Made by a program: the position numbers and the translations under genes. Positions 21,330 to 34,467 of a stretch of DNA of 64,000 nucleotides are shown here, one piece after another. The notes beneath the pieces are model-generated. The model ran no database searches, was not told where the DNA came from, and was given only the letters and a program-made list of their open reading frames with translations. Numbering within the stretch: position 1 is the first letter of the stretch; the number at the start of each line of letters is the position of its first letter. The stretch comes from Stenopsyche tienmushanensis (Eukaryota; Arthropoda; Insecta; Trichoptera; Stenopsychidae): NCBI GenBank assembly GCA_008973525.1, contig WACJ01000214.1, positions 124,001 to 188,000 of the forward strand, written 5' to 3'.

Positions 21330-21560
21330 TACTAATTTAGTTCTTAAATTGGAGTCCGTGGACTCTTGGGGGTCTGTGAAAATATAAAAAAAATATTTAT
21401 CTATTTTGACCAATATTTGATCAAGAAATGTTTATTTGTTTGAAAAATTAGGTCCCAAGAACGACTTAAAATGCTGGGATGGCGTTAAGGGTTGGAATGG
21501 GGTCCGCCAAAAAAATGTTCAAGAGGGGACTATATAAGTTAAAAAACCGTTGGATTCTAA
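21330..21560 (+). mobile_element. hAT element copy, non-autonomous, uninterrupted
   Basis: The left end reads GTTCTTAAATTGGAGTCCGT then GGACTCTTGGGGGTC. The middle shares GATCAAGAAATGTTTATTTG with the 18.2 kb copy, and the right part reads GGGGTCCGCC, an A run and GTTCAAGAGGGGAC. It preserves the unfilled version of the site where the 18.3 kb composite is inserted. No coding capacity. Confidence 0.65.
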
Positions 21561-21908
21561 AATATCGATTGAATTTTCTTATTAATTTATTCTAAGTACA
21601 ACATCATTAACTACTCAAACTTTACTGTTTGTCATTAAATTTTTGATCAAATTCAACTATAAAAAAATATTAGAGACTCTCAAATGTTAAGAACATGATT
21701 ATTTATAATTGATCATTTTAGTAGATTATTCCTCTTTTTATGCAACCTATTCAAACATTCCTATATTTTTATGTCTAGAAACATTAAAAAAATTCTATTG
21801 GGTAAATTTGATGGTTTTATTAGATATTAAGGCGATGTGGATCTTTTTATTGAATGAACCATTGTCGGTATTCTTCAATAATTTTCTGAAATACATGGTT
21901 TAGAGCTA
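21561..21908. other. AT-rich spacer
   Basis: A 64-residue frame at 21709-21903 is low-complexity. Nothing else is seen. Confidence 0.4.
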
Positions 21909-22033
21909 ATCATCACTCAATAAGTTCGTAGGATTATTTCACTTTAAACGATTTTCTTCTTCATTTGGGGTTGTTTTTCGTAATTTTTCAAAAAAAAAAA
22001 TCCTATGAATTTATTGAGTGATGTGATGTGTTA
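21909..22033. mobile_element. mariner MITE, about 120 bp
   Basis: The left end CATCACTCAATAAGTTCGTA and the right end TCCTATGAATTTATTGAGTG are inverted copies. The short interior (ACGATTTTCTTCTTCATTTG...) resembles that of the copy at 52.4 kb. The right side carries a small duplication (GATGTGATGTG). Coding sequence is absent. Confidence 0.8.
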
Positions 22034-23428
22034 TAATTTTTTTAAAAAAATTAATCAAGTAGTTTGTAAAAAGAGATTATATTAATTTTGAAAAAAACAC
22101 ATTTCAATACGTATATGCATTTTCCTCAATATATCCTTTTACACACACAAAATGATTGCAAATTGTATATATGTTGGAATGATTTTAAGACATTGATACA
22201 GTTAATATTATTTTCATGTTTCTCAGCGTTCAATATATTATTTGGCGAATTAAAATAAATTTAAGGAGTGACACTACAGTGGTTGTACCTCGTCCAGAGC
22301 TTCATATATTGGCGGACGATTGGTGAGTGCACATTAGTAATCGGCACTTAATCATACTATAGTGACAAAAAACGTGTTATTTGAAATTAAGCATGTGTCG
22401 TATATTTTTAAAGGACACATCTAGTGACCCAGCTGACAATTATATTTAGATTTTATGCTAAATCGCACCATGGCAGCCATTCGGGCTGTCATCTAGATAT
22501 TATTTATGAGGAAACGAACAAGTGCTGCCTTTATTATTCGGCCTGACCTTTCTGCTGATCTTTCTTCCTCTTTAGTTCTGATTCTCATGGCTGAGACACT
22601 GAAAAATATCTTAAGTAGTCCGTGTTTAAATAGAGCCGAATATTTAACGACCTCGATTCGATTCGAAAAGCAAGAAACGGCCAATCGAGCGATATTGTAG
22701 TTTTTCTATAGCGGGACAACAATACTGCCACGTACAGGTTAATAAATTACTGCTGGAATTTGTAACAGGTTCCTTCTAAGGAAAACACAGGTTTTTTACC
22801 AATTTGTTTGAATACTATGAATCATATTAAAGTCGATATTAGCATTTGTAATACTTTGTCGTCCGATCATTTGAAATATATTTTCTTTTGAGCGTAATTT
22901 AGTATTTTGATTGCTGATAAAGTATATTGAAATCGACAAAAGCGTCCCTCGAAAGTATTTTAAATATTTTCTAAATTAATAAAACCAGTTTATGATTATG
23001 ATTTATATTGGGAGTATTTTTTATGATCCATTATCTGATCATTAACAACTCGGACATTGAATGAATTAGTACTGTATTTTTTTGGTTTTAATATCAAAAT
23101 AACTTTTAAAACATCGAATGGTAGAAATTGTACAGCTTTCATGATATATGTATACGACTATAAGAATAACTGATCTGATCGCACAACAAAGAACTGACTT
23201 AAGAGCATCGTGATGTGTTCATCAATGAATACAAGGAAGAAGAGGAAGATTTCCGCAAAAGCCATAATCATTTTGAAAGACATGATATATGAAAAATTGT
23301 AATATGATACTACAACGGAAAGCTTTTGAAATTTATGTATGATATTATATTTATAAAAATTATATATATGTATATGGACGTTTTTAAATAAAAACATTTG
23401 AAAATAAATAGAATAAAAATATATATTA
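22034..23428. other. AT-rich DNA, one GC-richer patch
   Basis: The patch at 22500-22700 has open frames of 63-64 residues on both strands (unrecognised). CTACAG at 22270-22275 and TTG-GTGAGTGC at about 22319 resemble splice sites around a 44-nt block, but the acceptor lacks a pyrimidine tract. Confidence 0.4.
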
Positions 23429-23806
23429 GGGAGACCAGAAAGTATTCAGAAATTTAGGAAAAAATGATCAAATTTATTAAAATCAAAGCTTTTATAAGCA
23501 ACGATATAAAATAAAACTCCATTTAATATTCAATACATATTACCATCATTTTGGCAACTTATCGATCTCTTTTATGTAATTTTTTCCGACTAAGAAGCAA
23601 AAATAAGATTATAAATACATTTCCATTTCAACTGCTTTTCTTAGTCGTTTTTCTCTCAGGCTGTGCTCCAAGGATCTGAAAAGGTGGAAATCCATCAAAG
23701 CAAGATCTGGTGAATAAGAAGGATGCAGTAACACTTCCCAGTTTAATTCCTGTATTTTATCTAGTGTCAATTTTGCTTTATATGGGTGCGCAATATTATG
23801 AAGCGT
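23429..23806 (-). pseudogene. mariner transposase pseudogene, C-terminal half
   Basis: On the minus strand the frame 23609-23806 reads LHNIAHPYKAKLTLDKIQEL followed by NWEVLLHPSYSPDLALMDFH and LFRSLEHSLREKRLRKA. This is the mariner segment spanning the second and third catalytic aspartates. The second aspartate position (H-D-N-A-R-P-H in active members) is Asn here and the third (S-P-D-L) is kept. A stop follows, then a shifted NYIKEIDKLPKW near 23560 marks the C-terminus. The plus-strand sequence at 23429 (GGGAGACCAGAAAGTATTCA), next to a TA, looks like the element's terminus. N-terminal half and other end are not found. Confidence 0.85.
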
Positions 23807-25075
23807 TTATTTTTTGGAAAGATATTGATTTTTTCGTCATAAACTCATCTCCCGATTTATGTGGTAGATACGTTCTTCAGAAACTCGCACAAATAGAAAC
23901 CGCTGTAAAAAAGGCAATAAATTCATACAAAAATATAGGTATTTATTCAAAATTACATTATCTAAATAACTGGTTCGAAATCACCTTTCTCATCAGATGA
24001 GCTGATATGAATTGAGAATTAACGAAAATATCCGAGTTTTCATGAGTAGTTTTTTTTATTAAAAAATCCGTTAAAAAAAATTCCGTTAAATTTTTTTTTA
24101 TTATTCATAATTCGATTCGATTAGGTAAATCTGATTCCATTATCGGTTCATCCCTTGCTATCTATTGCCCGATTAATTTTATGGAAACAATATTGGCATC
24201 TGCGGACTTTTCGTACTTCACCATAAATGTATTTGAGTGTTTAACTGGCTTTTGTGGCATTCTAATGCAAATTGCTAATAATCTTGATTTAAATCTGAAA
24301 CTATTTTTTAAAATTATATTTGGCGTATATCTTATTGTGTATGAATATTACTTATAATGGACATTAAGGTTAGTTGAGTGTTCAGCAAGTAAATAGAAGA
24401 GTCCTCATTAAAGTTATTGACTTAAAGAATCATCTGTAGATCATGCTTTTTGCTTTGTTGTAAAAGTGCAATGTTGAATTCCTATTGCTAAATTTATGAT
24501 TTTCAAAATTGTACTTTTTGTGTTAAAATTCGCTTGATCAGTTAGAAAATATAATATAGTATTGCGATTTAATCCTGATTCGAAAACCATTCGAAATTTG
24601 TTAAATGCTATATCGCCAAGACGATTGATGGAAAGCAGCGAAAATGCAAACGAAAATCGCACAAATCTTATTATATTTGTTATTGAAAGTGAATTAATTG
24701 GGCGATATTATTATGATCACAACGGGAGTATAGTTTTTGAATAGAAATCTATTATTCATTTTGAACAAAAGATTGACATTGCTAACCTTTTCTGTATCCC
24801 ATAACCCATTTTGAATTTTTGCATAAATTATTATTCAAACAACACATCCGATACAGCCGTTTAACAGCACAATGATTTCGTATCCTGTTGCAGGATTCGC
24901 AATATCGCGTCACTTTGTGTAATAAAATGATAAATTTTCTCGTTTACTCGCTGCGAAATCTAGTTATATAAATGAGGAGGAGTATCAATCACGCTTGTAG
25001 CATTAAATTTTGCATAGCTGATAATACGTTAGTTTAATTTGTTATATAATGATCTACTCTTTAAATTATTTGATC
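23807..25075. other. AT-rich stretch, nothing recognised
   Basis: Frames at 23710-24000 (antisense to the mariner), 24441-24662 and 24562-24744 are unsupported. Confidence 0.5.
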
Positions 25076-25600
25076 TGGGTACGATGTAAATCGCGTATGA
25101 ATATGACGCAATGGCATAAATCGTCGGTCATCATTGTAAACAACTGTCCGTTCCGTTGATGTTGTATAAGCGCTCCGGAGCTTTCTGATATATAGGAAGA
25201 GTCCTGATGATATTTATAAAATATAATAAGGGAGACGTCATTGGATCTCAGCAACTTTGGCATAAATCTTGGAGTATTGGTAATAGAGAAGAACAAACAT
25301 ATGATAATGATCTGTCGCCTCTGCGTTATCTGGTCGCATCTGTCGGCGGCGCTCTCTGAGCCCCGGCAGCTATTTATCGCCATAACGATATCGTATATTC
25401 ACCGCGATAGGCAATTCAATGGGCCATGCAACTGCAATTATTACGAAGTTGCATAACTTCGGCCGGGGCTGCAAGTGCAAAGTGAAGCTGCCGCGATTTC
25501 GCAAGATACCATTATGATTTACGCCCAGCGTGCGATTCTCCCTTTGTCCTCGTAGGGCGCCAAGGGGTCAATTTGGCTGAGTTATTTATGGACTTTCGAT
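25076..25600. other. GC-richer island, possible conserved non-coding element
   Basis: This is one of the most complex stretches of the window, with little AT repetition. Open frames of 105 (minus, 25066-25383) and 71 residues (plus, 25241-25456) overlap and match nothing known. A perfect 7-bp-arm palindrome (CGAAGTT GCAT AACTTCG) lies at 25444-25461 and a TTATTTATGG near 25581. An enhancer or other non-coding element is as likely as an exon. Confidence 0.3.
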
Positions 25601-28218
25601 TCAAAATAGTAACACGTTCACACGTAAATCTAGGCTTTGTACTATTTAAATAGGCTGTGACAACAGCTACAATCGGAAATAGAGCAACTTTTGTTCATGT
25701 CGATGTATTGTTATGGAGGAAAAATTATGCGTGTGACCACATTTAGAATCAATTGTCTTTGGAAAGCTGATACGATAGCTCAAGTCTTTTGACAATTAAT
25801 TATGATTGAAGATTATCATATGATCTTCATGATCAATAGATCTACTAAGATTAATTCCAATTCCGTATTCCAATATCACCATAGAGATATTCCATTCAAA
25901 GTTATATAACCGTTTGCTAATAAAAGCTCTTTGCATCGTTGTATTTTTCCTTTCGCTTTTCATTCCGGTTCAATTTCAAGCAATTCCATTACAGTTTTTG
26001 TTCCAAGAAAAATAGTAGTTTTTCAGGTTTTTAGTTTATAGAAAGTGTCTGTCTAGAATTTTAGAGTTATTAAGGTATAATAATTAGAACTAGAAGTACA
26101 AAAAAATATAATTTATTAATCGAAAGGATATTGACTTGATGCTTATTGACTGGAAGTTTGAGTCCCAGCTCGCAGTACATAGCACTAGGAAATACATTAA
26201 AATCTGGATTTTTTAGTCTGGGTACATAGCAAATATATAGGAAGAGATAACCTATATAAAATATACAATAATGACGTAAAATTGCAAGCTAGAATTTGGG
26301 TCAATAACAACATTATCTGTAGTATTGATTTGACAGGACAATTAACAGGATTAACACAGAATAAAAATTATAGTATTATTAAATGAATACAATCATATAA
26401 ATTCTGCATAAGAATGATAAAGGTCACATATTATATCAATACAAAAATCAATGAAACTCTCTTTAGCATAAGACGTGTACTGAATCAATAAAATCTATAT
26501 TTCCGAATTCAGGGTTTTCGTTCCAGCAAAATAAAGGTATTATAGGTTGTCGGTCTTTGATTCAAAGTTCTAAAATAAATTGATCATTTTATTTATTTAG
26601 CTTTATTTATTCCTTATATCAATGTAAATATATCCTTTATTCCTATTCCTGTTGGTTATTAGTTATATCTTATTGACTATATTAGTTATTTATTAGTTAT
26701 AAAGGCCGCCTATTGCAGTGAAAACCTCTTTCTAATTTCCTAAATTATTAATAAGTTACTAAAGTCTTTTGCCAATCTTGGTCATAATGCTCCAGCTGTT
26801 TCAGGCGATATCATCACTCCACCTATTGAATGGCCTACCTCATCTTATTTTCTTATATATTGAGAACCAATTTGTTACAGCTTGCGATCATCTACTGTCT
26901 GTTAATCTCTAAATATCCGACCCTATTTCCATTTTAAAGTCAGGACTTGCTTTACTACATCTGTATCTGAGACACTTTAGCATGTATTCCATTTTTTCTG
27001 GATATTCAATAAGAAGCAAATCCGTGTATTGACCAATTCATGAAACTAAATGATTTTTTTAAAATAAAATTAAGTCATATTCTAGTCATAGTTTCCAAGT
27101 CAAAAAGTCCTTTCATCCAGTCTAGTCATCCAATTTTTTTCTAACATATTAACACTTATTCAGTATACTGCCTTTAGTTAATACTATAAAAAACTTTAAT
27201 TAAATCCAATTGTTGCCTGAAAAATTGCCATAAATTCAAATAGCTAATACTTATGGTTGATCTTTTTACGTTTTTTTTTTAAATTATACCTATTATATAA
27301 AACATATCCTTAAAAAATGCTACTATTATAATATTATGATTTGAAGATCTTAAGATATGCAGTTTTGATGTATGTATATAATAGTCGAATTTCGATTCAC
27401 ATGGTAGTGTAAAATAGCATATATTATATTCTAGGATGCAAACAAATTACGTAGATAGACGTACGTTTTTTAAAAATGGAATTATAAAAACGTTTATTAA
27501 CAATCATGCAAAAAAGTCGAGTATATTGAACAAATGTGTATTGTTTGAAACCGCGTAAATAAATACCGCGCTAATCAAAGATCAAAAATATCTAGGTAAT
27601 AAAACGTGCTCGAACAAAAGCAGCTTATACAATGCATTAATCTTTCCAATACATGAAAAATACGCAATTTAAAAGTTAAATTTATTTATACTTATGTCAT
27701 TCACGTGCGTCACGTCACATGTAATTTGAATTTAAAAAGTATTTGTATTTAGAATTAAATTATCATACGAAGATATTGTGTGAAGTTCTCGAACATTTTA
27801 ACACGAATGCTACCAGTTTTAAGTGCCTTTTTGATTTTGTATATATATTGAAAAAAAAAAATCCGTAGGATTATTGTTAATATTGAGGATCCCTGGTCAT
27901 TGATTGATTGTTCGCCTGATTTTTTTTGACCTTCCCTATCGAAAGTCGCGACGGCATGATAAATTTGTACAGGGATGTATCATGGCCCATGCTGGCTTAT
28001 ATCATTATGTATTGTTGTATTTATTGCATTGTCGACAAAGGCGAAAGTTGATGATTGACATACGTTAAAGATGCTAAATTTCATGTTAAAAAAATTCTAA
28101 ATATTAGGTGATCTTAAGGGATTTACCATTATTTATTGAAGTTTGAATTGCTTTAAATGGACCAATTTTTAAAATAAGATTGTTAGACTGTTCTCAGACG
28201 GTCCTGGAACTAGTTGAT
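25601..28218. other. AT-rich stretch, nothing recognised
   Basis: I see no gene, transposon end or structured repeat that I can defend in this interval. Confidence 0.5.
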
Positions 28219-28500
28219 CTAAAAAAAATGTAAATGTCCGTATTTGAGGCAGCGGGCGCCATTTAAAGCAGCAGTCATATCTTTCTTCACACCCACGACC
28301 ATCTTCTTAACACTTGGCCGTGTGGCTTTCTTGTGTACCGTGGTCGCATAGCTGGAATCACACGAGCCCATATATCTGAACCATCCAGCGGACCACCCCG
28401 CTTTTAATGTCTCTACTAGAGCCGGCTTGCTGTGTGGGGAGTCCCAGCTTCCGCACTGCCGAGGATCTGTATCTTCACGCCGGTTTCTCGACGTGCGACA
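28219..28500 (-). other. 93-residue open frame without Met start in a GC-richer island
   Basis: A minus-strand frame is open for 94 codons including its TAG stop (28219-28221), long for this base composition. It reads ALVETLKAGWSAGWFRYMGS, then HKKATRPSVKKMVVGVKKDM and TAALNGARCLKYG. The first Met is about halfway. I do not recognise it. A plus-strand frame of 77 residues (28407-28640) overlaps it, so at most one is real. Possibilities are an exon, a decayed transposon gene or a chance frame. Confidence 0.3.
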
Positions 28501-29122
28501 TCAATAATATGGCGAAGAGTGGATCTATGGAATGCCTCGGTAATCAGTTAGCTTCTGCATCCAATTTATGCTTTTGCGCTCAAAACTATAATTTGTTGCA
28601 TGATGCTTATAATGGTTATTCACAATTTCGAAGTGATTGAAATTATTTCAGTATAAAAATTTAAATCATTCCGATGTCTATTTATTTTTTGTGTCAATGA
28701 AATTACATAGAATGTGAACAAAGATATTCAAATAACTATTTTTTCCAAATAATTTGATTTAGAAGCTCTAAAAGATATTACGGATGAGGAGAAAATAAAT
28801 GTCGAAAAATATAATTAAACTTAAATGATATGCCAATATATAGTTTAGAATTGATTCAATTTAGATAAGATATAAGCAAATTACTAGATGGATAAAAATG
28901 TAAAAACTTAAAAATATGGTATCGACAACAAGTTTGGAAACGCTTAATATTCAGCATAACTCATCGTTTATTGATTTAAAAAAAAAAAAAGATATGCACA
29001 TTATTCAATGTATATTATTTAACATAATCATATAATATAAACATTTAAATAATAACATAAATTGGTTAAAATATACTTTTAATGTTATATGGTACTCTTG
29101 TCAAAATGCTCACTAATGGCCA
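28501..29122. other. AT-rich stretch, nothing recognised
   Basis: Only low-complexity DNA is seen, including an A run near 28980. Confidence 0.5.
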
Positions 29123-29460
29123 TTATTTAATTAAATCGCTAGATAAATGTATTCAATAGTCTTGTAAGAATTTTCAAAGCATATTGGCATAAGTAGATAA
29201 ACGATTTTTCGCTTTTCGATAGATCTCATCCCACAATAGTACGATTGGAGACAAATCTGGAGATTTTGGGGGTCAATTCGTTTTTTTTAGATTGCAAAAA
29301 CTTGAAGGTATTGTATTTACTTAATATATTTGTTTTATTTAGCTTATTACCAGCATCTTCACCTCCAAAACGATCTCACATCATTATATTTAATTTTAGT
29401 CATTAATGAAGCACGTTTTGCTAGGCGTTTACAAACGTATCTTTCACTATTATGCTTTTA
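29123..29460 (-). pseudogene. Tc1-like transposase relic, C-terminal
   Basis: Minus-strand codons 29123-29272 read PPKSPDLSPIVLLWDEIYRK and then AKNRLSTYANML, with two internal stops before the final TAA. S-P-D-L-x-P-I-x-x-x-W-D-E is the signature around the last catalytic acidic residue of Tc1-type DDE transposases, followed by the C-terminal helix. Upstream (to about 29460), pieces such as VMM-stop-DRFGGEDAGNKL in another frame resemble the V-M-V-W-G-x-x-x-x-x-G-x-G segment, implying frameshifts and deletions. Clearly non-functional. Terminal repeats are not found. Confidence 0.7.
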
Positions 29461-31270
29461 TTTTAATACTGTTCTTAAATAATCTTGTTGTAATTGCATC
29501 TTGTGTTTTTAAAATGTGTTTTGATCAAATTTTGGTACATATTATGTAATAATTCTTTGCAGATATATTATGAAAAGTAAAATTTTATTAAAATTTTTCA
29601 ACATTCCTTTCACTTTAATTGGCGTAAAATGCAAATAATAGAAACTTCTATAGAAAAATAGTTAATGAAAAAATTAATAATCACTATGAATTAATTCTAA
29701 ATGTCTTCTTGGAAATTGTTTAATATATATATTTTTTGGCTATTTGAAGTAATGTTGGCTGTGATTCATGAATACTTTTTTATTTCTTCTTATCAAGTTA
29801 AATAATTTATATATTTTCTATCATCGCTATTTTGATTCCCAATGCTAATTTTGAATCAATTATTGATAATTTTCATAGATTTTGGGATCGTTTGTTACGA
29901 GCGATTGAACATTGAAAGTCCACCACAAGTCCTGTGATTTTGTTTCTACCCTAAAGACTAGGCTACCCAGAATACCTTATCTTAAACAAGTTATGTGAAG
30001 AGCGCCGCCAGGTGTCGCCATTACATTTGTGCGAATCGGCAAACCGTATTATTAAGTGCATTCAATGCAACCGCCTTGCAATTAGAGACCATGCTATAAC
30101 AAATATGTACTGAAGTTTTTCCAAATACACAGCCGAGATTTTAAGCCGATAGCTCTGCATCACAATACAGAAATCTCTCGACTGGTGCGCTTAAGTGTTA
30201 AATCGTACAATGGCTAAATGATGCCCATCTTATGGGGTCACGGCATTGTGGGGCGTAATGCATTTTTTATCACACGTTGAATCAAATTTGCATATCAATT
30301 GAGTAAATAAACACATTTCCACTTGTCGACTCAGTTCGGTAATACTGCTCATAAAATGCGATGATGTATCAATAAATAAATTAATTAGTGGCATGCAACA
30401 ATTGAAGCGCATTGCATCTGGTAGCCATCGCACATAGCAGCGTAATCCTCATTGATTTTACTGAGAAATTAAGCTTTTATTAGCCTTGGTAATGTAGAAT
30501 GGCTAGGTTTCGTAATCTGTAGCCCTAGGGCCTCATGTCAATATCATGTATATTTCCCGAAAGACTTAACACGCAACACCTCTGCTGCCATTATGAAGTC
30601 ATTATGAAAACATGAGCTTAATATATTCCAAAGATGATGAGGAATAGATTACACGAACACTTGTAACAGCCCATTCTCAACACAAATTGAGATCTTCATT
30701 TGATACAGGCAATCCTCTAGCTTCATATTAATGTACAGACATACTGAAATTTTACATGTAAATAATGCACAAAATTTGAAAAGACTACTCTAATTGAATG
30801 AGTTTTGTTTAACAAAAAACTTAACAATTTTGTAAATACGTTACTTTAAAAACATCACCATTATTATATAATGACCATAAGTAGTACACTGCGGAATTAT
30901 ACCCTTCTAAATATGAATTTAAGGATATGGAACATAGTCGTGCAATCAAATTCATTCATTAATCTCAAAGTATAATTAGTACTGATTTCTGGGCCACCGA
31001 GTTGAGTGTGTCGAAATTCACATTTGTATTCATCTTGATTGTATGTAGATGCAAGTTTTTACAATTGATTAGTAATCATTGGAAAAACATCAAAATCTCG
31101 ACCTAAATTGATTGTAGTTTGACTTTTTCGGTTTTTCCAGCTCCTTAGATTACAATGCGGAATTTAATTTATTGATTGACGTTATGCTCTATTATTATTT
31201 TAGAACAGATTATGTTAAGCAATTTCATAAAAATTAATACTTGTAAATGAAGTCTTTATTATTGTTAGTG
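29461..31270. other. AT-rich stretch, nothing recognised
   Basis: A slightly GC-richer patch near 29930-30250 has a 67-residue minus frame next to it (30230-30433), unrecognised. Confidence 0.5.
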
Positions 31271-31728
31271 TTAACACTTTACAGTCCGGTCGATTTTCGC
31301 AAGAAATTCATAAAAAGCTCGATTGTTACGTTGTCTTGAAGAAAAGCGTTTGTTTTGATAAGTTAAGATACAAGAATCATTCTTATCTTACACCACTTCT
31401 TTACAAAATCCACTCCTTCAGAAGTAAACGGGCAGGTTAGTACGATAGCCCTGTCTTTTTATTTTTGTAGCACATTAGTAGGCAAAAATAGCTGGAAACA
31501 GAAAGCAGATGTCATGCATGTTGAAAATATTCTGAAGAAATTAACGAATATTGTGTGCTATCAACAGTGTTAAGGTTTATTTATTGAGCTGACAGAAAAG
31601 TGGATTTACATTAGTGCATAGCATATTTGCTCTCCGGTCCGAATGGGTTAAGTTCGTAAGACATTTTTTAGCTAAAGTTTCATCATTCTCATCATGCGTT
31701 AACGTGAGCATGGACTGTAATGTGTTAA
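31271..31728. mobile_element. second piggyBac-type MITE, 450 bp, TTAA-flanked
   Basis: TTAA at 31271-31274 and 31725-31728 flank an element whose ends are CACTTTACAGTCC and, reverse-complemented, CACATTACAGTCC (one mismatch in 13). This gives a second piggyBac-type family, differing from the 7.9 kb element after the shared CAC start. No transposase frame is present. Confidence 0.7.
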
Positions 31729-34467
31729 TTATGCTAAAATAATTTATTTAAAGCTATTTTATTAACCGGTAGAAAAATTAAATGATATAGTTGTCAAAAA
31801 ATGATAATAATGGAGTATAAATGACAAAAAACTGTAAAAGAAATCAATATTTTTTCATTATGAAAAATAAGATTTATTGCTAAGATTTTGAATTATATAA
31901 GATTATATACCGAATATAGGAAAAATAAAAATTATGATTATGGTATGATAAGAGATTGTATTTGGGTATTTGTAGAATCAATCAGTTACCAATGTTGCTA
32001 ATTAAATAATAGATGACAGCATTATGCTTGATCATCAATGAGTATATGTTTGATCATCAACGAGTATACTATTTAATAAATATCAATTGTAGTTAGTTAC
32101 AGCTTCGAAATAAGGTGAATCTAGCGTTGCTACATGCATTTATTCTAGGAAAAATAAATGTTCATTGTTAACCTTTTGTAACGTTGCTTCAATGAAATTT
32201 CTTCGAACATAATTTTTATTTGTACACGAACACCTTACGCAATATTAAATAATTGACAATAGAAGAAAATCAACTAACCCAAATATAAAGTGTCTATCGC
32301 CTACCCAACAGCATCATCATCATCATTGAAATTATTCTTCGGCTAACAATACCGATCATCCGATTTGATCCACTTACACGCAAACGCGTTCATTGCCGAT
32401 TTATCTTCGCACACGCGTGTTATTAATCTTAATCTTTATCCTTGCATTGCATAAAGATATTTTATGGAACGGTGAATGCCACAAAAATAAAAATAAAAAC
32501 AGCAAAACAATACCATATCTTTTGTTCCCCGCTGCAGAGTCGTATGCTGTGCAACGAATCGTTGCAAAAGATATGTAGCATATGAAACAATAAACTGGTT
32601 GATTAATTTCATATTGGTACATTTAATAATCTCAAATTGTTCGGATAATATCTCGCTGTATGTGTTGCCATCGGAAAAAATGATCTGAGAATAATGACTA
32701 TTTGATTTTTGACAGTGAAGAATGGACCTGAATATACTTCATCAAGTGAAATATTGATGATGAATTACAAAAATAAATTCTACGGACTTTCTTTTATAAT
32801 AACCGACTGCCCCAACTCGGTGAATGAGCTTAACTCTTCGTCCATACACACATCTTGTTTGGTTCCACGAAATAACGTACAAGTGTGGCACCGGAGGTTA
32901 ATGCAATAATGCACCTCACAAAAAATGCTAGCCAAAGAAATCGAGGGCTCGAATTATCATTTCAATTTTATCGATAGCCATATTTATTAATGGGAATAAC
33001 CTCCTTTCAGAATCTTAATATTGGCATATTTATTTTCTGACATCACTTATTACGGCCCGAGAGAGAACGCGTTTTTTGCTTCTATATTCTGCATATGAAA
33101 ATTGCATAGTAATCGACATGGATATTAGCATAGCAGACAAAATGCATTTATTTATTACCATATACTAGATATTAGATTGAATACATAATAAATAGATTTA
33201 ACCTTCGCGCACCAAAAGACGATCGTATTTGACCCATTGCTGACTTTTTGGAAAACTATTGGTCCATTGAACATGTCTACGTTGTAAGATATTTGACAGA
33301 CGAAGACTCGTCTTAATTATAATAAAGCAGCATTGCATCAAAATTGACAACACATATTTGCTTCATATCTGATCGTTTTTTTTTTAGAAGACGAACCAAG
33401 ACGTTTAATCATAATGAAACGGCAAAAACCTGTGAATCAACGGCGTAGAACAATTTCAAAAATACTGCTATAATACTCATCAAGGCAACAAACGCTGTAA
33501 ATGGAGCCAAAGAACAAAAAATATACATACAGTACAAGCCAAATTGAAAAATTAGCTCTAACAACCGGCAATTGTGGTTTAATTGCAGGCATATTAATAT
33601 CATAAGCTGTTATTAATCTCCGTGCTAAATTTTTAATTAACGTTTGAAAATAATTATAATGGCGTATGCATTATTATAAGGCAGTGCAAATCTTTAATTG
33701 TGAGTTGGAAATCAATTTAAGATATCGATAAATTTGATATTTTAATTGTTTAATTAGGCTAGGAATTTGGAATGTGTATCTAGGTCGTTGTAATCTACAG
33801 ATATTGGCTTTTGGAGGACGATTTTTTGCCGGTTCTTTAACAATAAAATGAATGTCTTCTAATTAAATAAGTGTATCGTAGTTTTAAGGGCACTTATAGT
33901 ATTATTAAAGGCATATTTTGAAAGTATTACTCGTTTTTCAAGGATTATTATTCACATATCAGCTAGTATTTTGTCTTTTATATTTTTATTCTTAAGATGA
34001 TATTTCGCATATCGAAGACAAAAAAATCTGCATGGTATATTTTCCCACGTTTTAATATTTTAGAAGGATATTTAAAAAAATATCATTATTTTATCTCGCG
34101 CGATAAGAGTGGAACATCTTAGCCGAAACGAAATTTCATTCTGGTTTCTCATGGCGTGTCACTAAAATAGCTATAACTTCGTAAATAATTGTAATTTCGG
34201 AAATTTCTTTGGAGGGTGTATTTTTAAAAGTCGAAACATTAAAAAAAAAAACATAATTTTTTTCAAAATTTAGACTTAAATTAAATTAAAGGGTGTGGTC
34301 GTAATTCAGCGATAGCAGATGCAACATGTTTTAAACACTGCAAAATTTGTATTTTTTTTCCCAAATTTCGGTTAATGATGATGATTTAGTTTCTATTTTA
34401 TCCAAAATATCTCTATTCTACTATCTGTATAAAGTTATACAAAACGAGGTTTGAGTGTACAAACAAT
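31729..34467. other. AT-rich stretch with a short tandem duplication
   Basis: A 22-bp unit is duplicated at 32028-32071. Frames at 32393-32622 (both strands), 32709-32909 and 33409-33603 are unrecognised. A GC-richer patch around 32350-32560 may be conserved non-coding DNA. Confidence 0.5.
32028..32071. repeat. 22-bp tandem duplication, two copies
   Basis: TTGATCATCAATGAGTATAT plus two bases is followed immediately by TTGATCATCAACGAGTATAC plus two bases, with few differences. It is a local slippage-type duplication. Confidence 0.75.

Noticed and set aside
22270..22320. 44-nt micro-exon between CTACAG and GTGAGTGC
   Set aside because: The acceptor lacks a pyrimidine tract and there is no neighbouring exon to join.
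23710..24000. 96-residue plus-strand frame
   Set aside because: It is mostly antisense to, or directly beside, the mariner pseudogene on the minus strand and has no features of its own.
25066..25383. 105-residue minus-strand frame as a gene
   Set aside because: No recognisable domain, biased composition in the 3' half, and an overlapping plus frame.
25444..25461. Palindrome CGAAGTT-GCAT-AACTTCG resembling lox recombination-site arms
   Set aside because: The arms are only 7 bp, the 8-bp spacer is wrong, and a phage recombination site is not expected here. Coincidence.
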